Source of the DNA: Coprinus comatus
Taxonomy: Eukaryota > Basidiomycota > Agaricomycetes > Agaricales > Agaricaceae
Direction: 5' to 3'
Assembly (NCBI GenBank): GCA_034638255.1
Contig: JAWPGT010000133.1
Span: forward strand, 1 to 44,982
Length of the DNA stretch: 44,982 nucleotides
Below are positions 1 through 11,244 of this stretch, piece after piece. Position 1 is the first letter of the stretch. Every line of letters starts with the position of its first letter. The translations under genes and the position numbers were made by a program. The notes under the pieces are model-generated. The model was given only the letters and a program-made list of their open reading frames with translations. It ran no database searches and had not been told where the DNA came from.

Positions 1-344
1 AACAGACAATATCACCAGAAGAGCCTACAGGAATAATTTCACTACAAGATTGGGGACCTATGCACTTTGCCCCCAACCCAACTGCCAGTGGCCCAGGTGA
101 TGACTCCTTGTCATTAACCCTTAGAGAGTGTTGAAGGTAGCAGTAGCCGTAGTTTTCTTGGTTCGAACTTGATTCCATTTAAACTAGTACATATTCAATC
201 TAATTGGAAACGTACAGGCATAACTTTTTGGGTGCCTGTATGGCTCAGTTGAAGGAACGGACAGTGAACGGGTGTTTGCATGAACTTAGGACATCAAGTA
301 CATAGTAGTGTCCACTGTCAAGTACAAAGTATTACTTTGGTAGG

Positions 345-490
345 TGCATGAGAGCACAATAAATCTGTTCGCACAGGACAGTGATTCTGTTGATAGACGA
401 TATTGTACATGAGCACAAGACAGTAGTTCTTTCAGTAAATGGGTTATGATAGTGTGTGTGAACACAAGATGGTGGTGGTTCTGTAGGTGC
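345..490. repeat. Diverged minisatellite, unit about 42-49 bp
   Basis: A core close to GCACAAGACAGTNGTTCT recurs at about 371, 413 and 462, with a weaker copy near 352. Spacing is 42-49 bp and each copy carries several substitutions. Seen by eye only; a tandem-repeat finder would settle the period and copy number. Confidence 0.4.
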
Positions 491-855
491 AAAAGAGCAG
501 TAGGCTCCCCGGTGGTTTGATGGGTGTCAAGTATGGTGTGGTTGAAAATGAGTAGGGATGCTGAAATGTTGTTGGAGAATCTCGAAGCGCTGTCACGACA
601 AATCTCTCTGTAGGCAATGAGAACTGAGAGTGCACGTACTGTAGCTCCGATGGGAACCCAAGCTCAACCAGTGTGATTATGTACAACCTAAAAGGAGAAC
701 AAACATTCACGTTTCGGAAAGGTGTTTTTCTGGGTGTTTGTGTAAGAGAATAGTAGAGCATATATGGAAGAATTGTCCGAATCATGTTAAGTGCAAAAGT
801 GCAATGCTACAGAGTCCAGGTACTGATTGAGTCGCGGCCCTGGTGTCGGAGGTTG

Positions 856-972
856 CTGATCATTTGTCAGGCCTCGCTGCGCTCGGAGGGCTCTTTGTCT
901 CTGATTGACTTTGTTTGTGTCTCCCCTCCGAAAATGCGCATGCGAGGACTGGGTAGGAGTCTGATCATTTGT
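856..972. repeat. 12-bp direct repeat in a GC-rich patch
   Basis: CTGATCATTTGT occurs at 856-867 and again at 961-972. The interval between is richer in CpG than its surroundings. It could be a fragment of an old mobile element, but no terminal structure or coding sequence supports that. Confidence 0.3.
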
Positions 973-1703
973 AAGACCATGAGTGACCTCCAAGGTAGCA
1001 AGTGTGGCTACATCCCATCCGTAAATGTTTACGAGTCAAGAGGCACCAAGTTAGTGAATGCCAAAGTATTCACAGAGAGCATCCAATCATGGAGCGTGCG
1101 TGAATAATTTCCGTGGGAAGTTGAGATACAGGAGGGTGAGTGTTCGAATCTAGCTCAAAGCGTTGTGTTCGAGTGACATGAGGATTAATGCGACTACATA
1201 CCAAAAGTCTGAGTAAACCCACCGAATGTACCATTGTTCTGAATGCAAGAATATTGATTCTGGGGGAGGAAGACTGTGATTAGATACACAAAAGCAAATC
1301 CATTAATTGAGCAACAGATAAAAGAACAGTTCAATGGAAGATTCAGAAGTCCGACCAGCTCCCCGCTCTCACATATCGGGCATCTTCACGCCTAAAAACA
1401 CTAAATATGTTCCTCTGATATGATCAATCATCAAAGCACCAAAGCCATGCTTCGCTTTGAATCGGTCAACTACTCTTTAACTCTTAGACAACTCTACGGA
1501 TACCGTTAGAATAGATTATATGTAAATTATCACATATGTATGCTAATGATTTGTAAACTTATCCATTCTCATAGCGCATATATTCCGTTCCAACTAGATA
1601 TTTTTAACAATTCTGAACGTAATCGTACATCAACTTAACTACATATTTACGCATAATTTCTCAAATTTATTAAATGCACATTACATATCATTTCCTCATC
1701 ATG

Positions 1704-3011
1704 TTAATTGATCTTTCCAGTAGAGCGGAGATAGAACTCAAGTTCCTCAGGGAGAGACTCGAGAAGAGGTTTCTTGAGAGTTTCGGTTGGAGCCCAACCA
1801 AATTTCTTGAGACGCTGAGGATTGGAAATCATGTTTGCTCCAAGGAGAGACCAACCGTCTGAGTGAGTAGAGAGCAAACGTAAACATTAGTGGATTGAGG
1901 TTGAAAAAAAGGGGGGAAACATACATTCGCCAAAAGGATCGAGGACTTCATTCGTGAGAGGTTTCGATCCAGGTTCTTTGAGAAGTCCTTTCTCGAACAT
2001 GATCTATTTAGAGATATTTTAAATCTTTATACTCGCAAGGACAGTCGAGGAAGAACACTTACATCACCCATCTTGGCAGCAATCTCCCTGTTTTTAACCA
2101 TCGGCTCATCGCTGACCGTAAAGTCTATCAAAACAAAGTAAATGAGAAAATGTACAATTGGAAAATGTTGAACACATAAGGACTTACAAAATCCTTCGCC
2201 ACCTTCGTCAGCTCTACCCTCAAGCATTGCTTTGAATACCAAGAGAATGGCATTTGCAACATCTTTAACATGTACATTACCCATAATACTGTGACCTTCA
2301 CCCCAAGTACCAGCATGTCCAACCCTTTGGAACATATCGGCAAAGATCCTCAAAGGGAATGTAATCTTTTGAATTCCTTCACCAATACCGAAGATCCATC
2401 CAGGGAAAATGATAGCTGTTCGTACCGGATTTTCTTTCCTTGTACCAGCTTCGATTATCAGTTTGTCTTGGTCGACGTGTTGGTTTTGTGGTGGACAGGT
2501 GTTTATGTCTAATCCGATATCGGTGTAGACTGGTATGTCGGAAAGTGGAATGTCGGCACCACGACTGTTGTCACTTGTTATGCCGAGACCGGATACTTGT
2601 ATATAGACGGGTGGAACTCCTGGATTGGCGGCAGAGTTTTTCTCTAGACCGCGAGCGTTGCTAAAAAAGAACGTGGTATAATTGTCAGTAATGTTGAAAA
2701 CATTGTTTTAGGTAAGGAATGAGCGCACATTGGATACTCTTAATGTGATCACTGCTAGCAACGTTGATCACATAACGAGCAGTCGAAGCTTGTTCTTGAA
2801 TGACGGCGTCGGTATCCAGGTCACCCTCAACAGCTTCGGTGTTAGGATATAATGCCTGGAGTTCTGCTACACGTTGTGGAGTGACATTGCGTAGGAGAGC
2901 TTTGATGGCGAAATGGTCCTTGAGCTCGGGATCTTCACCTAGGAAACGAAGAAACTGAGAACCGGCAAAGCCAGTAGCTCCAAGGAGGAATAGCGTTGGT
3001 TTATCAGGCAT
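1704..3011 (-). CDS. NAD(P)-binding epimerase/dehydratase-like protein, probable 1-nt frameshift
   Basis: Extended short-chain dehydrogenase (Rossmann) of the NAD-dependent epimerase/NmrA type, presumably a cytosolic oxidoreductase; substrate not predictable. The start is MPDKPTLFLLGATGFAG, giving the GATGFAG dinucleotide loop at residues 10-16. Read exons (minus): 3011-2729, 2660-2188, then three short exons ending in the stop at 1704 (C-terminus STGKIN). Later landmarks are PPVYIQVSGLGITSDNSRG and RTAIIFPGWIFGIGEG. Exon 1 ends in phase 1 but exon 2 continues one base out of phase near 2650. One added base would give STLRGLEKNSA, matching AILAGLEKNSA of the paralogue at 28409. So there is either a 1-nt deletion or an unusual splice (donor in AAGAGTATCC with acceptor at GTCTAG would keep frame). 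A TATATAA box lies about 100 bp upstream. Family assignment is firm, integrity is not. Confidence 0.75.
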
Positions 3012-3109
3012 TATTGAGAGTGGAGGACTGGAGTGGCGGTGGCGGTAACTGTGACAGAGGGAAAACGCAGAAAAGGTGCGATAAGAATTTGTTTCCTGAA
3101 ACAAGTGGC

Positions 3110-3116
3110 TTATATA
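3110..3116 (-). promoter_or_regulatory. TATA box of the minus-strand epimerase-like gene
   Basis: TATATAA on the minus strand, about 100 bp before the ATG at 3011. The paralogue at 28409 has a TATATAAAG box at a similar distance, so the promoter layout is shared by the pair. Confidence 0.5.
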
Positions 3117-3838
3117 CCGATGTGTGTGATACCTAATCAGTGGCTTGAATTCCCCAGGGCCTGTGAAAATTCAGTGGAAAATGGTCAGCACGTTTTACGC
3201 ATGTAGCTGATGTAAAGAGATCTTTCAAACGTAAGAGTGGAGAGGAAGGCCTTAGGAAGTCACGGTATGAATGGGAGGTGTGTTATCAGGAGATTTTATT
3301 GCTCCATCAAGTTAAGTGTACGTTGTGTACATGACATATTACGATCGATAACGACTGGTTTTTGAACACCGTTATATAGTCTTTCTCTGGTCTTTCTTAT
3401 TCTGTTGCCACATGATCTTGATGGGAAGGTTTGAAACCTTCGGCCCCCGTGGATATCAATGAGTAGCTCTGAATTCAAATCGTGAGTAAACACTTTAAGA
3501 CACCAATTATTACTAACCTATATGATGGGGATAAGAAACATAAGAAGATATCTCGTACTTACTACAATAAGAGCAGTTATGTAAAGTCCCGTCTGTCTAG
3601 TCGTTTTTAGATGGCCTAGGGCATAAAATATGTTCTGGTGATCATCAGTAACATGACCAATGCGGGTAAGTGATAAAAGACAGGCGTTCCAAAAATAGCT
3701 AAATACGAGATTTGATCACATCACGCACAACATGTGACATGGGCGAAGTCACGATCCTCGCCAGCTCATTGAACACGTCGACACAAATACGATAATCCAC
3801 CTCATCCCGGAACCTGTTCGCAGGTATCACACCAAACC
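3117..3838. other. Shared intergenic region between divergent genes
   Basis: About 0.7 kb between the divergently transcribed epimerase-like gene (minus) and SEC63 (plus). No third gene is supported; open frames on the minus strand (3296-3493, 3699-3881) have no recognisable content. It should contain both 5' regions. Confidence 0.5.
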
Positions 3839-6216
3839 ATGGCCAACTACCACTACGATGAAGGTGGTAATATGGCTGCATACTTCCTTATTACCCTCCT
3901 TGCCCTTGTCCTTATACCAGTGTCGTTGAGTTCAGCCACTAAGAAGTCTTCAAGTATGTAACCTGTTTATTGGTTTTGGAATGGACTTTGTCTATGATGC
4001 AATGGCTGATCTTGGTCATAACAGAAAAGGCCGCTAGTGGTTGCCAATGTAAACCTTGTCTGGAACAACGCTCGAAGATTGCGAAGAGGGAGAAGGGGTC
4101 ATTGTTCGCACCCAACTTGAGCAAGAGGTACGCTTCTTCGATGGTACCTAGTGGAATTAGCATTCAATTGAGGCATTTTAGAACATACTTTTTGATTGCG
4201 GGCTGGTCTCTCTTTGCATACCTTTGCTACAAAGTTGCTGGTGCTGTGGTGGAAAACCAAGTCTACAATCCTTTTGAAATTCTCGAAATTAGCACTGTGA
4301 GTTATATGCGCATATATCCACAAGGGGGAAGTAAACTGATGGCGTATCACAGAGCGCTACAGAGAAAGAAATCAAATCACACTACAAAAAGCTTTCTCGT
4401 CTATAGTACGTGGACTTTTCTTTCACTAGCTATTACCCTCTTTACCTTTACCCATACAGTCATCCTGATAAAGTGAAGCCATCCGTAAACCAAACCATTG
4501 AAGAGATTCAGGATCATTTCGTAAAAATCACCAAAGCCTACAAATCCCTGACTGATGAAACTATTCGTTCAAATTGGGAAAAATATGGAAATCCCGACGG
4601 TCGTCAAGAAATGTCCATGGGTATCGCTCTCCCCCGCTGGATCGTTGAATCACATAACAATATCTGGGTACTTGGAATCTACGGTCTACTCTTTGGCGGT
4701 GCTCTTCCTGCTGTCGTCGGTCGTTGGTGGTTTGGAAACAGGCAGAAGACCAAGGATGGTGTAAACGCCAAGAGTGCTGCTACCTTCTTTAAGGGTTTGA
4801 AGGAGGAGTCTGGTATGGAAGATGTCATGGGTACCTTGGGTAAAGTGTATTCGTATGAAATGTCGGATCGCCAGGCCAAGAAGGCAGACGTAGCCATTGA
4901 CAGATTGGAGAGTGAGATTGAGAAGAAGGCCGGTGCCAAATGGACTGAGGTTAGGAGAATTGCTAAGGACTCTGAGGGTAAACTTCAAGTGAAGAGGAGA
5001 AGAGCTTTGGTGTTGATATATGCGCATTTATTGAGAATTGAAATTGCTGATCCCAAATTGCAAAAAGGTAAGGAAAAACACACCTGATCTGGACGCAATT
5101 GCTAATTGTTTTACTAGAACAAACTGAAATCTTATTGCAAGTTCCTTTCCTTTTGAATGCTCTTCTCAATGTTGCAATTGCAAGAAGCTGGTTACTACCA
5201 TCTTTGGCTATCATGCGCCTCCACGCCTACCTCTCACAAGCCCTTCCTCCTGTAGAGAATGAACGCCTCCGCGTAACCCAGCTGCCCTCAGTCGAAGAGA
5301 AGGACATTGAAGGACTAAAGAATGTCAAGAATTTGACTGACGTCGCCCAGGAGCTCGAAGACAAGAAGGATCAACGCGCTACTGATGTTAAAAAGGCACT
5401 GGAGAAATGGGGCAGCCTCGAGATCGTTGATGCTGCTTTCAAGGGTTAGTCAGGACTCCGCTCATTGGCCATATATGCTAATGCATCATCATAGTTATTG
5501 GTGAACGTGTGGTCGCACCGGCTTCTATTGTTTTCCTCGTAGTCAAGCTCCGAATTAACCCCCCGGGAAAAACTGCCACCAGGCGCCCACTGAGCGTTGA
5601 TGAAACCAAACGTGCTATTAAGTTCAACGACGAAAAGGACGAGGAATTCCTGGTAGCTAAAGGTGATGCAGAAGAATATGCTGGGGATGAAGAGAATATT
5701 GCCAGTGGTGCTGCTCATTCGCCATACTGGCCCGGAGAGAAGAAGCCATCATGGTGGGTTGTGTTGGCGGACGACAAGCTGAATAGAACTGTGGTCCCAC
5801 CATTCAAGGTGACGGACGTTCCATTTGCGGATTCCGAGAAGGAAGGAGAAAGGGATTATAGAACATACAAAATACAATTCCAGGCACCACAGAATATGGG
5901 AATGTTTACGTGGAAGCTCTATCTTGTGTCGGATACCTTTGTGGGTGAGGAAGTTACCAAGGATATTGTCGTGAGTATCTTTCCTTTGAATTTAATCAAG
6001 ACGCAGTGACTGATTTTTATGTAGTTGAAAATTGAAGAGCCACCTGCTGTAGAACAGTTGACAGAAGACGATATCTCGGATCCTGAAGAGGATTCTCTGG
6101 CCGGACAAATGGCTGCTATGAGGGGTGGTAAGGTTAAGAAGATAGAAGAGGATGATGAGAGTAGCTCGGAGGAGGAAGATGGCAGCGACAGTGATAGTGA
6201 TAGTGATAGTGACTAA
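3839..6216 (+). CDS. SEC63: SEC63, ER protein-translocation J-domain protein
   Basis: Membrane subunit of the Sec62/Sec63 complex that recruits the lumenal Hsp70 (BiP/Kar2) to the Sec61 channel for post-translational import. Seven exons join in frame: 3839-3953, 4025-4296, 4353-4405, 4460-5067, 5118-5444, 5495-5970, 6025-6216, giving 680 residues (yeast Sec63 is 663). Seen in order: TM1 about residues 12-31, the CQCKPC segment at 45-50, TM2 about 92-114, a J domain about 120-200 with HPD at 148-150 and KITKAYKSLTDE, TM3 about 215-235, then a Brl/Sec63 region with ALPRW and LVVKLRINPP. The end is a strongly acidic tail finishing in alternating Asp and Ser, the expected Sec62-binding type of tail. 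Intron 3 falls between the Tyr and the His of YHPDK. No sign of decay. Confidence 0.95.
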
Positions 6217-6948
6217 ATTGCTTTGTTAGTTCTCCTTTGCTTATCTTATTTTTTTCCCGGGAATACTTGATGCATCAAATCTCAGGAGTGGAAAGAATAT
6301 ATACGAGATCATTAGACCGAGATCACCATTCCTACCGTTCGCATTGATCTGCACGAGTGAAGGTGCCTATGCCTTCTGGTTATTCTTAGTTGTTGAAACC
6401 ATGTGCTAGGAAGTTCTATTGAAAGGGTAGTGCGTTATGTGTACGTCAGGTACACGGTTCGAGCCGTACAATCGCGCCGCCGCACATGGGTATACGTCAA
6501 ATGGCCAACCTTGTCCGGAATACTTAACATTAAGAGAGAAATATTCGTTGGTTCTCATGCCTTGATGAAACCGGATATCGTTTTGTGGGGGAGTCGGGGA
6601 TTCCGGTCGATCATTGATGACATCAGCGACAGGTGCCACTCCGTATTTTAGGGTTTCGAGGGCTTCGATATGTATAAAGATGTGCGAAGGCCGCATCCTT
6701 GATTTTCTTTGTTTCCTTGTCTCTTGTCTTGTCTTCCGTTGGATACTCGTGTTATCCCTTGACCTTGATCCCAGCGCCCACCTATCTAATAGATCCTTCA
6801 GGAAATCAAACCTGACATTTCAGGGTTGCTTTTCCGCAGTGAAACGTAACAGTTATCCTTTCCGGCGCGTTGAACACTGCACAGTGTGTGCGCTTTATAA
6901 AGCGGATAAAGCTACCACTTGTTGAGCGTCGACTCTAACCAAAAAAAA
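6217..6948. other. Intergenic; SEC63 3' flank and P450 promoter
   Basis: No gene supported. The first part is presumed 3' untranslated sequence of SEC63. The last 60 bp hold the TATA box and A-rich leader of the P450. Confidence 0.5.
6896..6901 (+). promoter_or_regulatory. TATA box of the P450 gene
   Basis: TATAAA within the perfect palindrome CGCTTTATAAAGCG, about 50 bp before the ATG at 6949. The leader just before the ATG is A-rich (nine A), a common fungal start context. Confidence 0.55.
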
Positions 6949-9471
6949 ATGGGGAACAAATTGGTTGATATGTTACCCCCCGGTATCAAATACCTCTTGG
7001 TCCATTCGCCTACACTCGTCACTCCACCTTTGCTTGTATACATTCTCAACTACGTCGTTTCATCTCATCAGACACAATATGCGCTTTCTACAACTAAACT
7101 TATTCTTGCTATGGGTTTAGCGCTTCCGGGTTACTTAACAACTTCAATTATTGTTAGTGACATAAAAAATTATGTACAGGCGAAGAGGTTGGGTGCTGTG
7201 TTACCAGGTACTCCGAAAAGTTGGGTGGCGGGTTTGGATGTGTTGGTTAAATTGGCGAAGGAAGCTAAAAATGGATATTTAAGTGGGTGTCTTTTTTTTT
7301 TTTTTGGTTTTTCAACGTTACCAGACTGGATGTTAACGCTTGAGATTTTCGTAGCGCAACTTGTACAAGATGCGTTCCACGAATTGGGAACTTATACGTT
7401 TAATAGTAGGGTTTTGTTCGAGAACCGGGTGAGCCTCTTTTTTGCTTGTGTTTTTATTTATTTTATATTTAGGGAGTTTTGGTTTATTTATTGTGGTCAT
7501 GGAATAGATTATCACTGCGGATCCGGATTATATCAAGATGGTGCTTGCTACCCAGTTCGAGCAATTCGAAAAAGGTGCATATATTGTAACTGTTTTCTCT
7601 GGTCGTTTAACACAGATTTAATGAATGAATTGTTGAACGTATATAGGTCATGAACTTCGGTTTTTACTTGAACCTTTACTTGGAACCGGCGTTTTTGCTA
7701 CAGATGGTGAACTATGGAAGTAAGTTTGCATATATGCGCCGCAACACCCCGCCTTTTATGCTTAATGATTTTATTTGACAGATTCCATCGATCAATGACA
7801 AGACCGTTCTTTAATAAAGATAGAATCAGTCATTTTGACATTTTTGATAAACATGCAGAAGATGCTCTTGATCAGTTAACACAAAGATTAAGAGAAGGCG
7901 TACCCGTTGATTTCCAGGTTCGTCTCACATTTTGATACTCTAAAATGATTGACGAGTCTGATCTTATTTATTTGAATATTGTAGGATTTGGTGGGGAGAT
8001 TCACACTTGACTCTGCAACCGAATTTTTATTCGGGAACGATGTCAAATCTCTATCAGAAGGATTACCTTATCCTCATTATCATCCCGCTTCAATCATAAC
8101 GAAATCCTCATCCTCTACGTCTGCAGCCTTTCGTTTCGCAAAAGCATTCACGGATGCACAACAAATATCAGCTGATAGAATGAGATTTGGTATTCATTGG
8201 CCTTTATCTGAATTTTGGCATGATACATTAAAAGAACCTATGCGTGAGGTTAAAAGTTTTATCGAACCGATCTTGGAGGAGGCTGTTAGGAAGAGGAGGG
8301 AGCAAGTTGCTAATGGAAAGGGTGAAGAGCTGAAGAAGAGAAATGATGATGATGATGTGACTTTGTTGGAGAATTTGGTTAATGAGACGGAGGATTTGAC
8401 GATTTTGAGAGATGAAATTATGAGTTTGTTGGTTGCTGGTAGGGATACTGTAAGTGTCGGACCCGTCTCCTCCTTTCCTTTTTTCTTGCAGATATTCTAA
8501 CGTTGATTGAATTTGTATTTTTATTTTTTTATTTATAGACTGCGAGCACTTTGACGTTTGTGGTGTATATGCTTGCCGAACATCCGGAAGTGATGAACAA
8601 ATTAAGAAAGGAGTTTTGGAAAAGATCGGATCGAATAGGAGACCGGAATACGCGGATATGAAGGATATGAAGTATTTGAGAGCTGTGATTCATGGTAAAG
8701 TCTTGATCCGAATGGTTGGTTATTTTTGTTTTAACTGATGAGTTTATTCTTGGGTATGTGTAGAAACACTGAGGCTTTACCCTCCTGTGTGGGTGATATT
8801 GATATATATTAGTTTTGAAGAGATGATGTACTGATTGTTTGAACACATAGACCGTTTAATATTAGGATGTCGAAAACTGCAACGGCATGGCCTTCTGAAG
8901 TTCCTGGAGGAAAACCACGTTTCATCCCGTCTGATACACGGTATGTTATATATGTCCTTGTTTCGGTGAATACTAACTAAGTGGAATTTAGTGTGGCATA
9001 TACAGTGTTCCTAATGCATAGACGAAAGGATCTTTGGGGACCCGATGGTTCGTTTTATTCTCTTTCAATAATATGTTTTTCTCATGATTATGTGTTCGCA
9101 GCGCATGAATTTGACCCAGACAGGTTCCTCGATCACAGACTTCACAAATACCTCACCCCCAATCCATTCATCTTTCTACCTTTCAACGCTGGTCCTAGGA
9201 TATGTTTAGGACAACAATTCGCTTATAATGAAGCGTCCTTCTTCCTTGTACGATTATACAAAGGTTTGAGAGTGTACAAATTGTGGAGAGGGCAATGAAG
9301 GAAGAGGATAGGGTTCCTAAGGAATGGAAGGTCGAAGTGGAACAGTCTCCGGATGAAACTAGATTAGGTAGGAAGGAGAAGGAGAAGGTTAGACCAAAGG
9401 CACATTTGACATTGTATGTTCAAGGTGGCCTTTGGGTTAATATGAAGGAGATATCGACAGATTTTCATTGA
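6949..9471 (+). pseudogene. CYP63-like cytochrome P450 with two 1-nt frameshifts
   Basis: Membrane-anchored haem monooxygenase resembling the CYP63 clade of white-rot fungi (alkane/aromatic oxidation in known members; substrate here unknown). Exons: 6949-7282, 7325-7428, 7508-7574, 7647-7719, 7782-7917, 7985-8449, 8539-8694, 8764-8788, 8851-8940, 8992-9047, 9102-9471. Seen: hydrophobic N-terminus, FEQFEKGHELRFLLEPLLG, FHRSMTRPFF, I-helix AGRDT (8435-8449), K-helix ETLR split by an intron, and haem loop [11 protein letters not shown] with the Cys ligand codon at 9203-9205. Two breaks: the frame of LRKE must slip by one base at about 8611-8613 to continue VLEKIGSNRRPEY, or it stops at 8659-8661. 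A second slip at about 9250-9256 (RL then [16 protein letters not shown]) avoids a stop at 9296. Both fit single-base deletions. All splice sites look intact, so decay is recent or the bases are sequencing errors. Confidence 0.85.
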
Positions 9472-9836
9472 TTTGTTTGATTGATATGTTTGATATATTA
9501 ATTCATTTTTGTTGTGTCGAGTTATAGGAGATGTGCGATCTTATATTGAAGACTTTATGATCGAGACTTGGTTGATCGAATTGAGTTTGAGGCTATCGCA
9601 ACGGATATGCCAAGGATTACAATATGTCGTGGTGCAAAAGCTAATGTTAGCCCAGTGTCAGCCACCAGTTGTATTTTGAAATGGCCTTTCATTAATGAAT
9701 AAATGGGCTGCCTTTCTCTGGGTTGAGGTTCTTCAGTACACTCTTCCTCGCACCACCCGCTCGCACTCTTGTCTTCAACCACTCTAGCTTCTTTGAACTC
9801 TTGCTCTTCATCGACGCTTGTGTACTCGAACATACT
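9437..9836 (+). repeat. Left copy of an inverted duplication (P450 3' end and flank)
   Basis: This segment, from the last P450 codons into the downstream flank, has a reverse-complement counterpart at about 24886-25270. Long stretches match with scattered substitutions and small indels, for example the 23 bases at 9612-9634. The copy includes the end of the P450 reading frame (ISTDFH), so it arose after the P450 3' end was in place. Confidence 0.8.
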
Positions 9837-10032
9837 CTACTCTATTATCTGCATCTTATAAACTACCCATCCTCGACTTTACCCCCTTCATTAACAATAC
9901 CTGGCTCATTAATTTTCACTTTACGAATCTCTATCAACTCTCAGCCTCCGATTGCATTCCATTTTATCTTGTCTCAAGTTTCCGACTCTTTGCATTTTCT
10001 GAAGACTCGCATTCTATTTCTATTTGTCTACT
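9837..10032. other. 5' flank of the single-pass membrane protein gene
   Basis: Pyrimidine-rich stretch before the ATG at 10033, as is usual for fungal promoters and leaders. No clear TATA box or separate gene seen. Confidence 0.4.
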
Positions 10033-10915
10033 ATGGCTCCTATCGCATTTTTCAAACAGGTTATCCGCAACTTTGGCAACTATGCTGCCTTGCCTTTTAT
10101 TACTGGTATCCACCCTTCGACTACCACTGTTCCTATTTCAACAACGTCGGATATTGCTTCTACATCTATTTCGCTCACCATCGCCACCGCCGTTTTCCAA
10201 TTATCTACGTCCGAAATCATCACTGCAACAGCAGTGGCTACTACACCTACTTTTGCAGAACATACAACTTCCTCTATTATTCCTACCACCGTAATCGAGA
10301 AGGTCAAAGAGGTAGGAAAGAAGACTGATATTGGTGTAGGTGAAGAGTTCAAGGCATCTTTACACCCACGTCCTATCAACAAACTTGGTACTTGGGCATA
10401 TATTGCCCTCGCTGTGATTTTGGCTATTTTGGCTTGGGTGGTGGTTTTTTCACTTTATAAGTGTTGTTGTGATGTTAAGGGAGTCACTAGGACTTCTAAG
10501 GGATCGAGGAAAAAGTCCTCATTGAGGAAGTTGGAGGAGGGGAAGGAAGATATTGCCTTGAAGCCATTAGAATCATCAGATGAAGACAATGAGGTATGTT
10601 TTTTTATGTTTACTAATCTATCTTTAGAAGTATGATTTTACTGAATTTGAAATTGAATTTTCCTACTTATAGCGGAAAGTTCAGCTCAAAATTTCCAATG
10701 GATCATTGGGGACTTCTGAAGATACATCGGTGGGAGGAGGTTCTTTACTTATGGTTCCTAGTAAGGTATTATTGAAGGATACTCGGGTCTTGTTTCCTCC
10801 AGGGCTGGATGCTTTTAATATTCCATTTGCAACCCCGGATAAGAGATGGAGGAACCCCAAACTATCACCAATCCGGGGTACGATCATCCCGCCAGAAGTC
10901 GTAATGTATAAATAG
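10033..10915 (+). CDS. Unrecognised single-pass membrane protein with Ser/Thr-rich N-terminal half
   Basis: Family not recognised. Two exons, 10033-10593 and 10673-10915, join in phase 0 to give 267 residues. Residues about 28-85 are rich in Thr, Ser and Ile (likely extracellular and O-glycosylated, by inference). One strong membrane segment spans about 121-141 (WAYIALAVILAILAWVVVFS). It is followed by LYKCCCDVK, a possible palmitoylation site, then a basic stretch (SRKKSSLRK) and an acidic patch (ESSDEDNE). The C-terminal 80 residues contain KVLLKDTRVLFPPGLDAFN and RWRNPKLSPIRG. No classical signal peptide is obvious; the first 25 residues are only weakly hydrophobic. The order Ser/Thr region, TM, basic cytoplasmic tail resembles fungal wall-sensor or anchor proteins in outline only. 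Start chosen as the first ATG with a pyrimidine-rich leader. Confidence 0.7.
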
Positions 10916-11244
10916 AAAAATAGTTTGACTAATATTGAATGCTTTCACGTGATGTCGTTCCCGAATGTCCCCGATGTGTGTCAGAAAAAAACGTGATTGC
11001 GTGGTGACTCGGCTCGGCAAGAAAAAAATGATTGAATATATTCAAGTGATTTGTAAATTGTTGTGTTGCTTGGTTTCTACAACATTCCTCATCAAAAACC
11101 AGCCGATCTCCTTTTCCAACATATACCACTCTTCGACGTCGACTCCACTACTACTACTACGACGACGACGACAAGGGGAAGGCATACTTCTTTTTGTTTT
11201 TGGTGCCTCTTATTTGTTGATTACTTCAAGTGACCAGTGGGACT
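10916..11244. other. Intergenic, no gene seen
   Basis: Short spacer before the PPR gene. It contains a run of TAC/GAC triplets near 11143-11172 but no supported gene. Confidence 0.5.

Larger units (their letters stand above)
1..1703. other. No gene recognised; diverged repeats
   Basis: No convincing gene is seen. Open frames here are short, lack family motifs and show no splice-consistent extension. The stretch holds a degenerate minisatellite (345-490) and a 12-bp direct repeat (856-867 and 961-972) in a locally GC-rich patch, listed separately. The last 300 bases are AT-rich and lie just past the 3' end of the minus-strand gene that follows. Confidence 0.5.

Noticed and set aside
1135..1165. 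GTTCGAATC resembling a tRNA T loop
   Set aside because: The flanking bases do not form a T stem or acceptor stem, and no D or anticodon arm precedes it.
9723..10328. Open frames overlapping the 5' part of the single-pass membrane protein gene
   Set aside because: They are Tyr/His/Phe-rich out-of-frame readings of a pyrimidine-rich promoter and the Ser/Thr-rich coding region; no splice logic supports them.
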